A stretch of DNA of 64,000 bases from Pseudoips prasinana (GCA_951640165.1 OX621255.1:1736001-1800000), one strand, 5' to 3'. Positions 1 through 11,641 are shown, counted from the first letter of the stretch. The notes: generated from the sequence alone by a model not told the origin. Made by a program: numbers and translations.

Positions 1-1840
1 AACTACCCATAAAACTGAATAACATGCAGAGCTTACGTTTGAGAAATACACAAAAATAAATGCGGCTTATAAATCTTATAATAAATATTATCACGTATTT
101 TTCGAACGGATTTTGTACAACTTTTTCAATTTCATAGGTGCATTGTCCACTATTAATATTGCATTCTTTATATAAAACTGCAATACAAAAAGCACTAGAC
201 TTACCCTAGTTACGCCTGAAACCGTCGAGAAGTGAACGAACCAACTAAAACAATGCATGCCATTAAACTACAATATTATAAATATTTACAATACACTCAC
301 CTAATTTCACAGCTATAATATTATTTTATTCGGTTTCATTGTCCGATTCACGTGAAGAATTTCCATCACTAAATAAATAACATATTTCTATAATGCCTAT
401 GTTGATCCAATTTTAACTGTTCGTTTAAAATATCACTTTAACTATAGTCGATTTCACAACACACTTTATCATTTCAGAATATAAAATATCGATTGTAAAA
501 TAAATCGATTCACACAAATTAATATTGCTGTGTTTATTATTTATTAATATTCGTTTTATTTTGGGTTTATAGTTGCACTGTTTGGATTAGAAATATTTTT
601 AATATTATTTAATAAAAATATATTGAGAGCACGATATATATTCCACGGTAACGCTAAAGCGCAGGGAATGTTCTATAGATATGTTGCTCACACGCCGACT
701 GGCCAATAAACCAACTGTATCGGGGTTGGTTAAAGCTCGGTCATAGATAATAAAATAGTCGTGATAGGATATAGGTCTGTTTTATATTTGAACCACAATA
801 TAGTTTTATAGCATGACGAGACGTTTAGGTAGCTACGTGTTGATATTTATTGCAGCATCATAAAGTTTTTGTGGGTAAATATCTTCCGTCATAGTTTTAA
901 TATTAATTGCTATTTATAATGCCTACCTTCGGGTAGGTACTATACAGTGCAATCGAGTCCTAAGTCAGTTCTACAGGACGTTAAGTGCGATCGTTTTCTT
1001 TTACTTTCTATGACTTAGCCTTTAATTATAGAAGTCTTTTTTCTTTCAATTTAATTAGTTGTTAATAGAAAATGATTATATCTATAGGTTGATTAATTAA
1101 CTGAGATTATCTAACTAAAAGTAAAATATGTTGACAACTTGCTGATTTTATAAATAAATATTATTTCAAATTAATGTCGTGTTCGTTTATAAATTAGTAG
1201 TAAATCCGTGCCTTTGATAGTTATCAGGATAGTTCAATAATAATAAAGTTTTGGCCGGCTACCTTGTGGTTATGCTAAATAGTCGTCTAGATGTCCATCA
1301 ATTAAAATGTATCTACCCTTATTGAGACAATGGTTTGATTTGCCTAGATATTATTTTAATAATATCTTCTATACGAAATTCGTCGAACTGTTTCTAGGTA
1401 AAAGTGTGAAACATATATTGTAATATAGGACCTGGACATTGGTAGAACAGAATTACCGAGCATTCCAAGGTACCTGCAATAAAAACGCAGAAGAGGAAGG
1501 TCCAAATTCCATCACGGCCACTCGAATGACAGATAAATTATAACGCATAATCAGAAAGAAAACGTCTTTGCTTGAAAAGCCAATGCGAGAGTAACAAATT
1601 AGAAACTTCCGCAGAAAAAAGAAACAGAAATTTAACATGCGTCCGCACCGGGCAATCCATTAGTTAGATATTTGTATATAACAATCAGTAATTTGCTATT
1701 AACAACTTGAAGTGTCTCCGTCTTCTAACGTATGTGGAAAGCTTTATCTGAAGATAAGATAAGATAAGAACCTTATAAACAATCAAGAATAGAATTAAAA
1801 AGTAAAACACAAACACAATTAAGGATTCATTGGTTTATCT
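1..1840. other. AT-rich stretch without a recognisable gene
   Basis: No frame longer than about 60 residues with recognisable content is present and no splice-bounded exon stood out on either strand. A short direct run of GATAA near 1755-1768 is the only local repetition noticed. An unrecognised UTR or short exon cannot be excluded. Confidence 0.5.
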
Positions 1841-1841
1841 A

Positions 1842-2035
1842 TGTCATCATCATCATTTTACCAGCTGAATGATGTCTAATGCTCCTCAAAGAGTAGCTCC
1901 CAAGATTGGGGGTATATTATAATTGACACGCTTGACATTCGCGTTGACGACCGCAGTTTGATGCTAAGAGAGACAGACAGAGGCTGCTGTCCATTTCTCT
2001 AGAAGGTGCAACCGCTTGCTTTTTTGTACAAAAAT
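1842..2035 (-). repeat. Repeat family C, diverged copy
   Basis: On the minus strand this ends in (ATG)n (plus ATCATC at 1842) and resembles the better copies at 18629-18895 and 54632-54896: a block around 1900-1960 matches their GGCGATCGCAGT-containing part. The family has the ending of a non-LTR retrotransposon (conserved 3' domain plus ATG microsatellite tail). Confidence 0.5.
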
Positions 2036-2111
2036 AAGGGATTAATTGACGACTATGACGATAGTTTTTTACAGAGCCTTAGAGACGAGTAATGTAAATA
2101 ATAGAAATTAA

Positions 2112-2725
2112 CAAAAAAAACTGGCCAAGTGCGAGTCGGACTCGCGCACGAAGGGTTCCGTACCATCTATACATATAATAAAATCGTAAGAAAGTCAGAA
2201 TTGTACATTGAATATTTTTTAAAAGGATACTTGGGGCGTGATCTACTATCAATGTCGAAGCCAAAAATATAGTTTTTAGAATTTTTGTCTGTTTGTATGT
2301 ATGTATGTCCAGGGTAAACGCAAAAAGTACTGCATGGATTTACTTCAAATTTTGCATGAATATTACCAAGAGGTCGGGTCAACATATAGGCTACATATTA
2401 TCACGCTTTCACAACCGGAGGAGGAGCTGTGATAATGTATAAAATTTAACGCGGGTAAAACCGCGGCGAACAGCTAGTTATCTATAAAAATAAGCAAAAA
2501 AATCACGTTTGTTGTATTGGACCCCCCTTAGGTATTTATTTTATTTGTTATTTTAGTATTTGTTGTTATAGTCGCAAAAGAAATACATCATCTGTGAAAA
2601 TTTCAACTGTCTAACTATGACGGTTCATGAGATACGGTCTGGTGACAGACGGACAGACAAACAGCGAAGTCTTAGTAATATTTTACCCTTTGGGAACGAA
2701 ATCCTAATAACATTCTTATGATATA
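2112..2725 (+). repeat. Repeat family E, split by a Helitron
   Basis: Starts with CTGGCCAAGTGCGAGTCGGA and the GGGTTCCGTACCA block, continues after the Helitron at 2478 with TTATCTATAAAAA, and keeps the internal AATACATCATCTGTGAAAA block and the CAGACGGACAGAC stretch. Other copies are at 6634-6905, 47966-48455, 52905-53172 and 55077-55367. It has no coding capacity and is class-unassigned: non-autonomous, dispersed, found in both orientations. Confidence 0.7.
2166..2477 (+). mobile_element. Non-autonomous Helitron
   Basis: Begins TC after an A and ends CTAG before a T, with a short GC hairpin (CGCGGGTAAAACCGCGG) just before the end, the hallmark of Helitron 3' termini. It sits inside repeat E, whose uninterrupted copies show the sequence before insertion, so A^T target use without duplication can be read directly. 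The first 30 bases recur at 36645 (minus), 49274 (minus), 49523 and 57458. Confidence 0.85.
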
Positions 2726-2745
2726 TTTTTGTCATTTTCAATTAT

Positions 2746-2811
2746 TCACTCAACATTAGGTATAAAAATGAAATCCAAGAGGAATCAATTTTTATACCTA
2801 CTGTTGAGTGA
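2746..2811. repeat. Hairpin with 24-bp arms
   Basis: Arms starting TCACTCAACA pair along 24 positions with one mismatch around an 18-nt loop. It lies directly after repeat E and is not part of it. Confidence 0.7.
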
Positions 2812-2970
2812 CCTTTCTGCGTTAATGCATAACAATCTTTGGCCCGTCTGGTCTAATATTAGTAGCGCGTGCGACGGCGGTCGTTGCGTGTCAGTTTTAG
2901 TTTTTATTGTACACCGCGCGAGTCCGATGTATTTCGGGAATACTCGGGTTTACGAGGAGAACGTTTGTGT

Positions 2971-3026
2971 ATGAACTCTGTGATGGATATTGAAGATGTC
3001 GTCATGTTCACCTTCAAGTTTGGTCG
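2971..3026 (+). other. Possible short first coding exon (weak)
   Basis: A CG-richer stretch (2840-2960) precedes an ATG that opens 18 codons, MNSVMDIEDVVMFTFKFG, followed by a donor-like GTAATA at 3027. No downstream exon was recognised and the peptide matches no family I know. It could be chance or a decayed element. Confidence 0.15.
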
Positions 3027-3348
3027 GTAATACTTTAGGTATCGATGCACCAGATCCATTTTTATACAGGACTAATTGCCAGTCCCGACTTCGTCTGGAT
3101 TGATCAATTATACGTATACATTATATTGTAGTACTCACCCTGTGATTTCTTTCACTCACTTTTTAACACACTTAGGGGAAAAACTTTTAAAGCCCTTCTG
3201 GCCTTAAAACTATGGAACTTTCCGTAAAATCTTGCAAACCCCAGTTCACCCGCTTCCAACAATTTTTTTTCCAAACGCCCTATTATATATAACCCGAAGC
3301 AGGAAAATGTCATTTTGTGTTTTTATCCTTGAAATTAACCCTTAAAAT

Positions 3349-3392
3349 AAGGAATGGATGGTGTCGTTTCCATACCACACCGTCCATTCCTT
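3349..3392. repeat. Hairpin with 16-bp arms
   Basis: AAGGAATGGATGGTGT pairs with its inverse 12 nt downstream, with one mismatch. No element boundaries are visible around it. Confidence 0.6.
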
Positions 3393-3671
3393 GTTGTTAA
3401 ATTTCTAAAAATCCTTTTTAGCAATACCCCAGCGTTAGGAACGCAGGTATTACTATTAGTCAGCCAGTAAGGATTTATAGTCAAATGGCATTACGCTGTC
3501 TCATAATTATACAAGTATATCCATATTTATCTATATTTTCTAGTTAGGTCCTGAATCTAGCGGTATAATATGCTATATGGCATACCTAGTTATCATCCTC
3601 ATAAGTTGCCATTCCAAAGTCATATCTGCTATCTGCATCATTATGAGTATCCAACCTACATACATTATGTA

Positions 3672-3806
3672 CAGACGCCAGCACATCCACCTACCGCAAT
3701 CTGTCAAATTTCTTTTATAGATTTTCAACTTTATCGCATAAGTATAAGGTTCACTTTCAATTGGGGAAATTTGACAGATTGGGGTAGTTTGTTGTGCTGG
3801 TGTCTG
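3672..3806. mobile_element. Palindromic MITE with CAGACGCCAGCAC ends
   Basis: Terminal inverted repeats start CAGACGCCAGCACATC and are flanked on both sides by TA, as in Tc1/mariner insertions. The interior is an imperfect palindrome including a TTTGACAGATTG block. A second copy splits the SINE at 24194-24583, and a 25-bp end fragment lies at 9181-9206. Confidence 0.75.
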
Positions 3807-4011
3807 TACATTTGGTACACTACGATCTTCGCTCCAACTTATCTGCTTCAAATGTGGCAAATGGTCACAGTTGATATTAATAAAATATAATAAACAAATA
3901 CTGTTCAAATATAAAAATAAAAGTAACTTGCAAGATTAAAAGAAGTATGTTTAATCATTATTTATTTTTAAGTATGTAGGTATAAAGAAATAAAATTTCT
4001 TGAAGCAACTA

Positions 4012-4222
4012 ACACTGCCACCTGATTCCAAACTAAGCAGAGCCTGTTCTATGGCAACCTGACAACTGATAACCATACTTAGTATATAATTCTAAATACA
4101 TATGACAGATAAATTACCCCAAGACACACTACAAATGTTCTCAACACACACAGGTGAGTCCTGATGAAACTGAACCCACGATCTCTAGCATAGTATACAG
4201 GGTCACTAACCACTGGCCAAGG
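4012..4222 (-). repeat. tRNA-derived SINE, degraded
   Basis: Read on the minus strand this has a tRNA-like head (AGTGGTTAGTGACCCTG, then GATCGTGGGTTC as a B box), the GTGTGTTGAG..TGTAGTGTG middle and the TTAGTTTGGAATCAG tail shared with the SINEs at 7545 and 17601. Confidence 0.6.
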
Positions 4223-4569
4223 TCAATATATTTATTAATCTGTTCCCTGATAGCAAACTGAGTTTGTAGTGTAAGTATGTTAATACCCAAGTTCTTGTCA
4301 AGCTCAAAATGCAGTACATAGATAAAGTACGTACTATAGTACATAATATATACTTATAATATTCAAGTAACAACAAAAATTTAACTAGTCCGTGCGTTCT
4401 CTTTTATCACATACAATTTTAGGAAATCCTTAAATAAATAAGAAAGAACTAGTTACTTAGCTACTATTTTTAAAGTTGTAGTATTATATTAAAAATAAAA
4501 GTTTGCTGGAAAAAAATCATTAATGTATTAAGGTCGACTGTGTACGTGTTTGAAACCATTTTTATCTTA

Positions 4570-5217
4570 CAGAAGAGAGCCATTCATGCCATATATCAAC
4601 TTGGTGCTAGGGTTTCACTTAAAGAGTTCTTCCAGGACAAAGATATACTGACTGTGGCATCACAGTATATTTACGCAAATATAATACTATAACTAACGTC
4701 GTCAGAACTTACGTCTATTTGAAAAAAGAAGCGACGTTCATAATTTAAACACTAGAAACAAACATAAGTTGTGTTGTCAATACCATCGTCTTCATAAAAG
4801 TACATCGATCTTTAGTTGGGCTAGGCCCTCAATTTTATAATAAAATACCAACGCATGTAATTCAAATGCCTCTAGACAAATTCAAGTTGGAGATAAAAAA
4901 ATGTTTATTGAAAAAAGCATATTATACAATCAAAGAATGTATTGACGACAAAACCCCTTGGTAGCTTAGTTAGAGCTTGCATTGGACAGACAAATTACAT
5001 TTACTAAAATTTTTAATTTAAAAAATTACTTTTATAGTTATTATATTTTTGTAATTATATAACCCATTTCTTTTTTTTTCTATTGATATTTTTAATTTAA
5101 TTTGACATGTTTGTAATTTAATTTGGTATGTAGTTTAATTATATTGTATTTTTTTTTCTATTGACGTGCATAAGTGTATGTAATGTACCTAAGTGCAATA
5201 AATATTTTTGATTTTTG
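4570..5217 (+). pseudogene. 3' end of a Jockey-group LINE
   Basis: The C-terminal tail of a reverse-transcriptase polyprotein is readable: an AQKRAIHAIYQ-like start (QKRAIHAIYQLGARVSLKEF), then after frame breaks VHRSLVGLGPQFYNKIPTHV and KKCLLKKAYYTIKECIDDKT with a stop near 4964. The 3' UTR ends in GCAATAAATATTTTTGATTTTTGATTTT, a short-repeat LINE tail. 5' truncated and inactive. Confidence 0.7.
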
Positions 5218-5224
5218 ATTTTGC

Positions 5225-5315
5225 GCACACACTTCTACACTATAATATGTCCTGCGTAGATGGTTAGTCTCCATTGAGACTGGCCGCCGTGGCCGAAATT
5301 CGACCAGGAGGACAT
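5225..5315 (+). repeat. SINE 3' half (copies at 22325 and 48462)
   Basis: Contains ATATGTCCTGCGTAGATGGT and CCGTGGCCGAAATTCGACC, which recur in the longer copies at 22325-22530 and 48462-48710 (minus). Only the part after the tRNA-like head survives. Confidence 0.55.
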
Positions 5316-5479
5316 TATTATTTTTTATTTAGACTTATAGAATAAATTGTGCTATCAGTTGTTGGGCTAACCTTAGAAATAAAATAAAAATACCCAAGTC
5401 CTGAAGTCATGTCACAGCCACGGACATGGCTTAAACAACCCTGACATAATAGTAATCACAGCCCATAAGATAATAATAA

Positions 5480-5615
5480 TAATGATAGAAAAGGTGGCAA
5501 TTATGGGAACGGCACGCATCGTGAGGAGGTTCCTTACTCTGTCGTCCTGACCACAGCACCGGCGCGGCGGCCTAGGGCGTCAAACCCCGCCGCTGGAGGA
5601 ACCCTATTTTTTGCA
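5480..5615 (+). pseudogene. C-terminal remnant of an RLE-type LINE
   Basis: The frame from 5488 reads EKVAIMGTARIVRRFLTLSS before a stop at 5548-5550. This resembles the extreme C-terminus of the Dong/R4 protein at 61026-64000 (QKAAILNTCRLVRKFLQ). The stretch downstream is GC-rich, unlike its surroundings. Assignment rests on that short similarity only. Confidence 0.4.
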
Positions 5616-6342
5616 ATTGCAATTAACTATAAATAAATAAATAATTTTCTGTTTTATATCAATTTTATAATTATAAATATGTAAGAAATAAGAATTACGT
5701 TAAAATAAATAAATAATATGGAATAATTATTATGGTACTACCGGAAGGGGACTACTTCGTAGAACATTTTCTGACGGACATGGAAATCCGTTGTCTCTAC
5801 CTACCCCTCTGGGAAACAGACGTGAGTCTATGTATGTACTTATGTATTTATGTTAAGTACATATTATGAAAACTGACCCAGTGCATCTGAAAGGGGCCAT
5901 TCAAATCGGGCCGCTGAATAGTGCCTGAATGCTGTTGGTCCTATTTCTCAAGCGCGCATAAAGATCATGCGAAATAAACTAGATACTTATTAATTGAAGG
6001 GTTTTTTACAAAAACAACACAACTTTTTAGTAACAATTTTACAGGAAATAAAAAAAACGATCTCCAATCCATATTTTTCATGGAATAAGTTAGAACTTTC
6101 GATCATTTATTCATGTTAATGTATTGTATTGAATATATAACATTTTTTTATTATTTATACCTACTGTTATGGAATAAAATGGTAAAATGTAGTTTGTACT
6201 AGTGTTCTTTTTGTAAAAAAAATGCATTTATGTTATTTTTGTAAAAATAAAAGTAAAAGTTTTGCAATGAAAGACATTTATTAATCATAATTAAGTAGTT
6301 TAGTGCCATTCAAAACATTATATAGTATAATTAACTTATTAT

Positions 6343-6543
6343 TTATTCTTCTCCTCCACTTACATCTTCATTATCAATAAAAATATCTTCTCCTTCCTTA
6401 GCAACAATTTCACATATTTTATCATAAATAATCATCTTGTGGGGTTCACTCAAAAAATGTTTTAATCTCCAACACTCTACAATGGACTAAAATTCAGTTC
6501 CAAAGGCAGTAGACGCTATATCCGTACATGGATTCTTGTCCAT
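6343..6543 (-). pseudogene. Decayed ORF inside the 6.0-7.3 kb transposon
   Basis: On the minus strand an ATG at 6543 opens 18 codons to an in-frame TAG at 6489-6487, after which the same frame continues for 48 codons, including SEPHKMIIYDKICEIVAKEG and an acidic end, to a stop at 6343. The TTTTAG at the break could instead be an acceptor site, making the second part a terminal exon. Probably the C-terminus of a transposase or accessory protein; the family is unknown. Confidence 0.4.
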
Positions 6544-6633
6544 TGTCCAGTAAAGTTATACTTAACCAAGAGAAATGGTGATTTTTGGTATATTTTAATC
6601 ATTTTGCAGCTTTAATTTTCATTGCTAGTTTAC

Positions 6634-6905
6634 AGCTTTTTAAAAAATCGGCCATGTGCGAGTTGGACTCGTGCACGAAGGGTTCCGTACCATTACCTAC
6701 AAAAACGAGCAAAAAATCCACGTTTGTGGTATGGGAGCCCCCTTAAATATGTTTTTTTTTGTATTTGTTGTTTGCAACAGAAATACATCATCTGTATAAA
6801 TTTCAACTGTCTAACTATCAAATTTCATGAGATACAGCCTGGTGACAGACAGCGAAATCTTAGTAATAGGGTCGTTGTACCCTTTGGGTACGGTACCCTA
6901 AAAAT
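6634..6905 (+). repeat. Repeat family E, uninterrupted copy
   Basis: Runs from AAAAAATCGGCCATGTGCGA to GGGTACGGTACCCTAAAAAT. It is the cleanest full-length copy here and shows the empty site for the Helitron at 2166 and for the insertion at 48192-48436. Confidence 0.75.
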
Positions 6906-7544
6906 AAGGCTCTAGTGCCTTTTTCAGATCAAAAAACTTGTCATGAGTGATAATCATTTTTAATAATCGTACCCTTATTTTATTTGCGTTTTCTTTAAAA
7001 AATTGAATTAGAAAATTCCTCGCTTTGCGCGTAGTCCGACATTTTTGACAGCTGTGACTGATGTTTTATTTTTTCACAAAAACTACTTAACTGCGTTCAC
7101 CTACGTCGTTTTTGTAAAATTTGCACGCAGTTGTGTAGTTTTTGTAAAATATGTGTTTTTTTGCAGTGAGATTCTGTGCTAATTATTCTGTTTTTGTAAA
7201 ATCAAATTAAACTGTCTAGTGTAACTTTTTCCATAGATCATATTGCCATCAATAAAAAAAAATCGTTAAAATTGTTAGTTACGTAGTTTTTGTAAAAAAC
7301 CCTTCAATTCAGCTCACTGTTCCAAAAATCCCGTCAATATCAGAAAATCATTTTGATTGACAGATATGTGTGAACAGATAAAAGTTCTGCCTACTCTCCT
7401 GAGTACACTCATAACTCCTGTTTGACATATCACATAAAATTAGGACGGAGATAGAACGAGAGACAAAATGGCAAAATTCCATTTGTCGGTATCGGCAAAA
7501 CAAATAACGGATCTCGATTCGTATTTGTCATTGTTATCGATTCA

Positions 7545-7735
7545 GTTACAGGACTGATGGTTTAGTGGTTAGTGACCCTGGCTGCTAAGACAGAGGTCGT
7601 GGGTTTGATACCCAACCTGGTCAAATTTTTATGTGATGAGCAATTTTTGTGTGTGTAATTTATCTATAATACTTACGAATGTTTTTAAAAAATCTAAGTA
7701 TGTAAGTATGTCGGTTGTCTGGTTGCTATAGTTTT
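7545..7735 (+). repeat. tRNA-derived SINE
   Basis: tRNA-like head with A-box-like TGGTTTAGTGGTTAGTGACC and B-box GAGGTCGTGGGTTTGATACC, followed by the GTGTGTGTAATTTATC body and the GTATGTCGGTTGTCTGGTTGC tail. Same group as the minus-strand copy at 4012. Confidence 0.7.
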
Positions 7736-7739
7736 AGTT

Positions 7740-7975
7740 TTTAGGGTTCCGTAGCCAAATGACAAAAAACGGAACCCTTATAGATTCGTCATGTATGTCT
7801 GTCTGTCTGTCCGTCCGTATGTCACAGCCACTTTTTTCCGAAACTATAAGAGCTGTACTGTTGAAACTTGGTAAGTAGATGTATTCTGTGAACCGCATTA
7901 AGATTTTCACACCAAAATGGAAAAAGAATTATAATTTTGGAGGAACCCCATACATAGAATCTTTTGCCTTTAGTT
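7740..7975 (-). repeat. Repeat family F, 3' part
   Basis: Inverse copy of the last 230 bases of the family F repeat at 8343-8934 (GGGTTCCGTTTTTTGTCATTTGG end, TCTGTCTGTCTGTCCGTCCG, ACTATAAGAGCTGTACTG). The two copies face each other across about 370 bases. Confidence 0.75.
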
Positions 7976-8342
7976 ATACGAGTACTAACAATAGTTGATA
8001 AGAGTAAACCTGTTACTAACAATTTATGGATCTTTAATAAATAAAACGAGTGTGATTTAGATATTTTTTTTATTTATATACGAAACGTACATACCTAACT
8101 ACCTGGCGATGAGAGAAAGAAAATGTGTGCTCACACCTCGCTCTCTTGCCCCTACAGTAATATATGAAACGTAACTCGTCTCCCTCTTTCTATCTTCACT
8201 CTCTTATATCGCCCTCTCAACTTCCTTTCATATCGTCTGATCACACTTTTCCTAACGCTCCCGTCATGCATTCACCAGCTTACTCTCCAAGTCATGCGAG
8301 AGAAAATAAAATTTACTTCGAAAAATATCGATAACATCTTGT

Positions 8343-8934
8343 AAAAACCGGCCAAGTGCGAGTCGGACTCGCACATGAAGGGTTCCGTAGCAGCAAGTAT
8401 TTCAGTTGATTAAATGAAAGCAAATTGCGGTTTATAACGTCTTAAAAAAGAACTACTAGCTAGATCTCGTTCAAACAAATTTTCGTTGTTAGTTTCTATG
8501 GTAATGTACAACATATATTTTTTTTAGTTTTATCATTTTCTTATTTTAGAAGTTACAGGGGGGGACACTCATTTTAACACATTGGAAGTGTCTCTCGCGC
8601 AAACTATTCGGTTTAGACAAATATGATATTAGGAACCTCAATATGATTTTTGAAGACCTATCCATAGACACCACACATGTACGGGTACAACGAAAAAAAA
8701 ATTTTGGGTTTCAATTCTATGTATGGCGTCCCCCAAAATTATTGTTTTTTTCTATTTTTGTGTTAAAATCTTAATGCGGTTCACAGAATACACCTACTTA
8801 CCAAGTTTCAGCAGTACAGCTCTTATAGTTTCGGAAAAAAGTGGCTGTGATATACGGACGGACAGACAGACAGACAGACATGACGAATCTATAAGGGTTC
8901 CGTTTTTTGCCATATGGCTACGGAACCCTAAAAA
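8343..8934 (+). repeat. Repeat family F, near full length
   Basis: Starts AAACCGGCCAAGTGCGAGTC, so it shares its first 50 bases with family E but has a different body (GAACTACTAGCTAGATCTCG, a GGGGGGG run, ACTCATTTTAACAC), and ends GGCTACGGAACCCTAAAAAT. The copy at 56694-57225 has the same layout. Confidence 0.75.
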
Positions 8935-9477
8935 TCGGGTAGGTAGGAATTGATTTGTAATTTAAATAAACAAATATCAATGTACAACAACTGTCTAAAT
9001 AAAAGCGCTAAAAAGGGTTTTGAGTGAGAACTATACGAAACATTTATTGGTTAAATGTCATGTCGGCATTTCGTGAATACGTCATCACCTAATAATATTT
9101 ATATAACCAAAAACCGTTGTTTCCACTTAAAACATTTGTGAAGTAAATAGATTACTGTAACATATAGATGGACGACTATAGTACAGACGCCAGCACATCC
9201 AGTTAGGGTTGCCAACTTTTTTTACTAAAAATAAAGTATATTCAGGTCTATGAAGAATGTTAAACAGTATTTTACTTATTTATTGTTTGAAATACATATT
9301 GTTTAGAGCTTGTCGCACAACTTACTTATTTACAATATTTGTGGCTGCGCTAAGATATTTAAATCTAGGTACAAGTAAATTATTCGATCGTGACTTACAT
9401 ATATTTGATCAAGAATCAGAATCAGAAATTTTATTTGAGAAACATAGATATAACAAAGAGGTCATGCATATAAAATA
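8935..9477. other. Intergenic, one MITE end fragment
   Basis: Holds a 25-base piece (9181-9206) identical to the end of the CAGACGCCAGCAC MITE. Otherwise AT-rich with no supported gene. Confidence 0.5.
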
Positions 9478-9775
9478 TTCCCTCGGGTCGACTTCTACGT
9501 CCCCCACGGGATGAGATAGGGGTGATGATATTCTGATATTCGCCGCTATCACCACACAGCACATATTCGCCGCCGTCGGATTTTCCTCACATCGGTTTAA
9601 AAATGGAAGTGCATTCCAGTGATGTGCAGCTTGGACGGTAAAAGAACAACTTCCTATTGTGGATAGGAACAATCCGCCCATCACATACTTAGGTAGTTTC
9701 TGAGTGTGATCTGTGCCAAAACGAGCCTTACAAAACCAGGTTTTAAGGGTCATAGGAAGGTGAGTTGACATAATA
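9478..9775 (-). repeat. Repeat family C with a coding remnant
   Basis: The minus strand holds one frame of 120 codons containing VQAAHHWNALPFLNRCEEN and, downstream, PVGDVEVDPREYF. The latter is shared by the copies at 18629 and 54632 (PVGGVEVDPREYL). VQAAHHWNALP resembles the last residues of non-LTR polyproteins. A LINE 3' fragment rather than a host gene. Confidence 0.5.
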
Positions 9776-9789
9776 GGACTCTTAAATCG

Positions 9790-11495
9790 TATTTATGAGG
9801 CTCTAGTTTCGTTATATAATCATTCTTTATCCTGCTTACCTAAGGCCCTCCTTAAAAGAACTACTTTTTTTCTATTCTTCTGTTTCTTTCTTCTCATAAA
9901 ACTTATTCGTTACAAAATACAAGGGAGTAGAAACGATTCCCCGAGACTTACCTGCGTCTCACAGCTCAGTGTCTTCTAATTGTGAGCCACGGTTAACCCT
10001 GGCTGACTACTTGAAGCGGTGGGCAAGTGGATGGATATGACACAAAAAAGCTCCCGTTTGTAGCCGTTAACCAATTATAGTTGCATATTCCAAAAATTAC
10101 TAATTATTATTCGAAAAGTTGACGGTTAGTTTGATTCGATTGTGATTCGATTACATTCACACACATAAATCCCATCACTGGTGATTTTGTTTTTTATTCA
10201 ATTTTTGGCCGAAGAAGCCAGAGCTGCTGGCTTCTTCGGCCTTATGAGCCTTCCGTAAAATATATTATTATTTCATTTATTTTCGTCATGTCAAGTAAAG
10301 TTCGTCACACAAGTCATACGTAGTCCTTGTCGTACCCCAGTAAAGCAGTGGAGACTTTACTAGAGGCTTATATGGAGTTTTAGATTCAACACAGAAAATC
10401 GCAATTCACGGCAATATGGCACTTTCCTCCACTTGTGTACGTTGTCCATGATGTTATGTCTAAAAATCCACCATATTTACACATAAAAACTTGAATTTAC
10501 ACCAGTTTTTGATAATGAAACAATGCCCGACTTTTTCCGCGTTGGCGCCAAAACTCCCCATCACTCACTAGTGACTTCGACAAGTGTTGCCGTTTGCATG
10601 ATAATTCCTGATTTCAAGGAGATTGAGATCCTGAGCGAAAGAACTGAACTGAAAAAACAATGCAATAAATAGCTTTTAATTTTAAGCTTAAATGTTTACT
10701 GGCCGCATTTTACATCTGGGGACATTCTTTGACTGTTTGTAGCGGGATTATTATATTCCTTCCAGGGATTTATTAAACAGCAATTATAACAGGTAGTTGT
10801 CCTGCTGTATGCTTATGATCGTTTGTAAAGATACGGGGTTAATAAAATCGTGTAAAAAGTTGGTTGATTTCCAACAAACAAAACCATTTTGCTGTGAATA
10901 GCAAAGTACTATATAAGATGGTGGTGCTGATTTTGTGTGGCAAAAAATTCTTAAGTCTTACGGTTTCCAATAAGTTTTTAATAGTGTCTAGGAATTAGTA
11001 TTTTGGAAACTTTTCGCCAGAATTAAGATCCTATCCAGAAGAGAATCTATCTTATTATTTGTACTTTTAAACGCATACCGAAACAATATTTTATACAAAA
11101 AAGTAAATATTTTACTGTTACTTACTTATATCTTTGAAAAACAATTTCTTATGACATTTTTTTTTAATGGATATTGAATTCAAATATAAATGTTCAGCGT
11201 TGTTGTTAATTTATTTGTTTTTATTATTTCCACGTATATTTTTACAATAAATTTGAAAGAAAACAAAATGTAAATGGAATAAGTAATGGAAAATATAGTT
11301 GAATTGTTGTCTTTTTTTAGACAACGCCCGCATTCGGTAAATAATTCGTACTTTTAGTTCCTGCAAATTCTTTAGATAGCACAACTATGACATAATTATC
11401 TTTTATCACACATTTATATTGCGAGTAATGAAATGCCAATATCAATTAAAATAGAAATGGATTTCAAACAAAAACCTATTCATGATGGTAGAATC
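9790..11495. other. No gene recognised; one hairpin
   Basis: About 1.7 kb without readable coding content. The hairpin at 10207-10241 is listed separately. There are short A/T runs and no repeat with a second copy in the window that I could find. Confidence 0.45.
10207..10241. repeat. Perfect 15-bp hairpin
   Basis: GGCCGAAGAAGCCAG pairs perfectly with its inverse around a 5-nt loop (AGCTG). Too short for an animal microRNA precursor; reads as a local inverted duplication or a cruciform. Confidence 0.8.
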
Positions 11496-11499
11496 AGAA

Positions 11500-11615
11500 T
11501 CATGATGGTCATAGTATATAGAGAGACGCTCCTGACCGTTTTTGGGAGATATTCCTTCGGGACGACTTCTACGCCCTCCAAGGTGGGTTGGGATATTCTT
11601 TGCCGTTTTCCACAT
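11500..11615 (-). repeat. Repeat family C fragment
   Basis: Matches the GATATTCCCTCGGGTCGACT block of the 18629-18895 copy with about 20 percent change. It directly abuts the 3' end of the Helitron at 11642. Confidence 0.5.
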
Positions 11616-11641
11616 GGCAAAAAGCAAAAAAATATAATAAA

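Larger units (their letters stand above)
5996..7305. mobile_element. DNA transposon with GAAGGGTTTTTTACAAAAAC ends
   Basis: The two ends are inverted repeats: the first 20 bases recur inverted at 7286-7305, and further in both ends share TAACAATTTT. AATT flanks both sides, either a 4-bp target duplication or part of the palindrome. The motif TTTTTGTAAAA is repeated many times near both ends (about 6210, 6238, 7107, 7139, 7192, 7287), as expected of transposase-binding subterminal repeats. It carries a decayed coding exon (6343-6543, minus) and a nested repeat E (6634-6905). I do not recognise the superfamily. Confidence 0.65.

Noticed and set aside
3570..3908. Overlapping 106- and 111-codon frames on both strands
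   Set aside because: They translate the palindromic MITE and its flanks; mirrored frames are expected from an inverted repeat.
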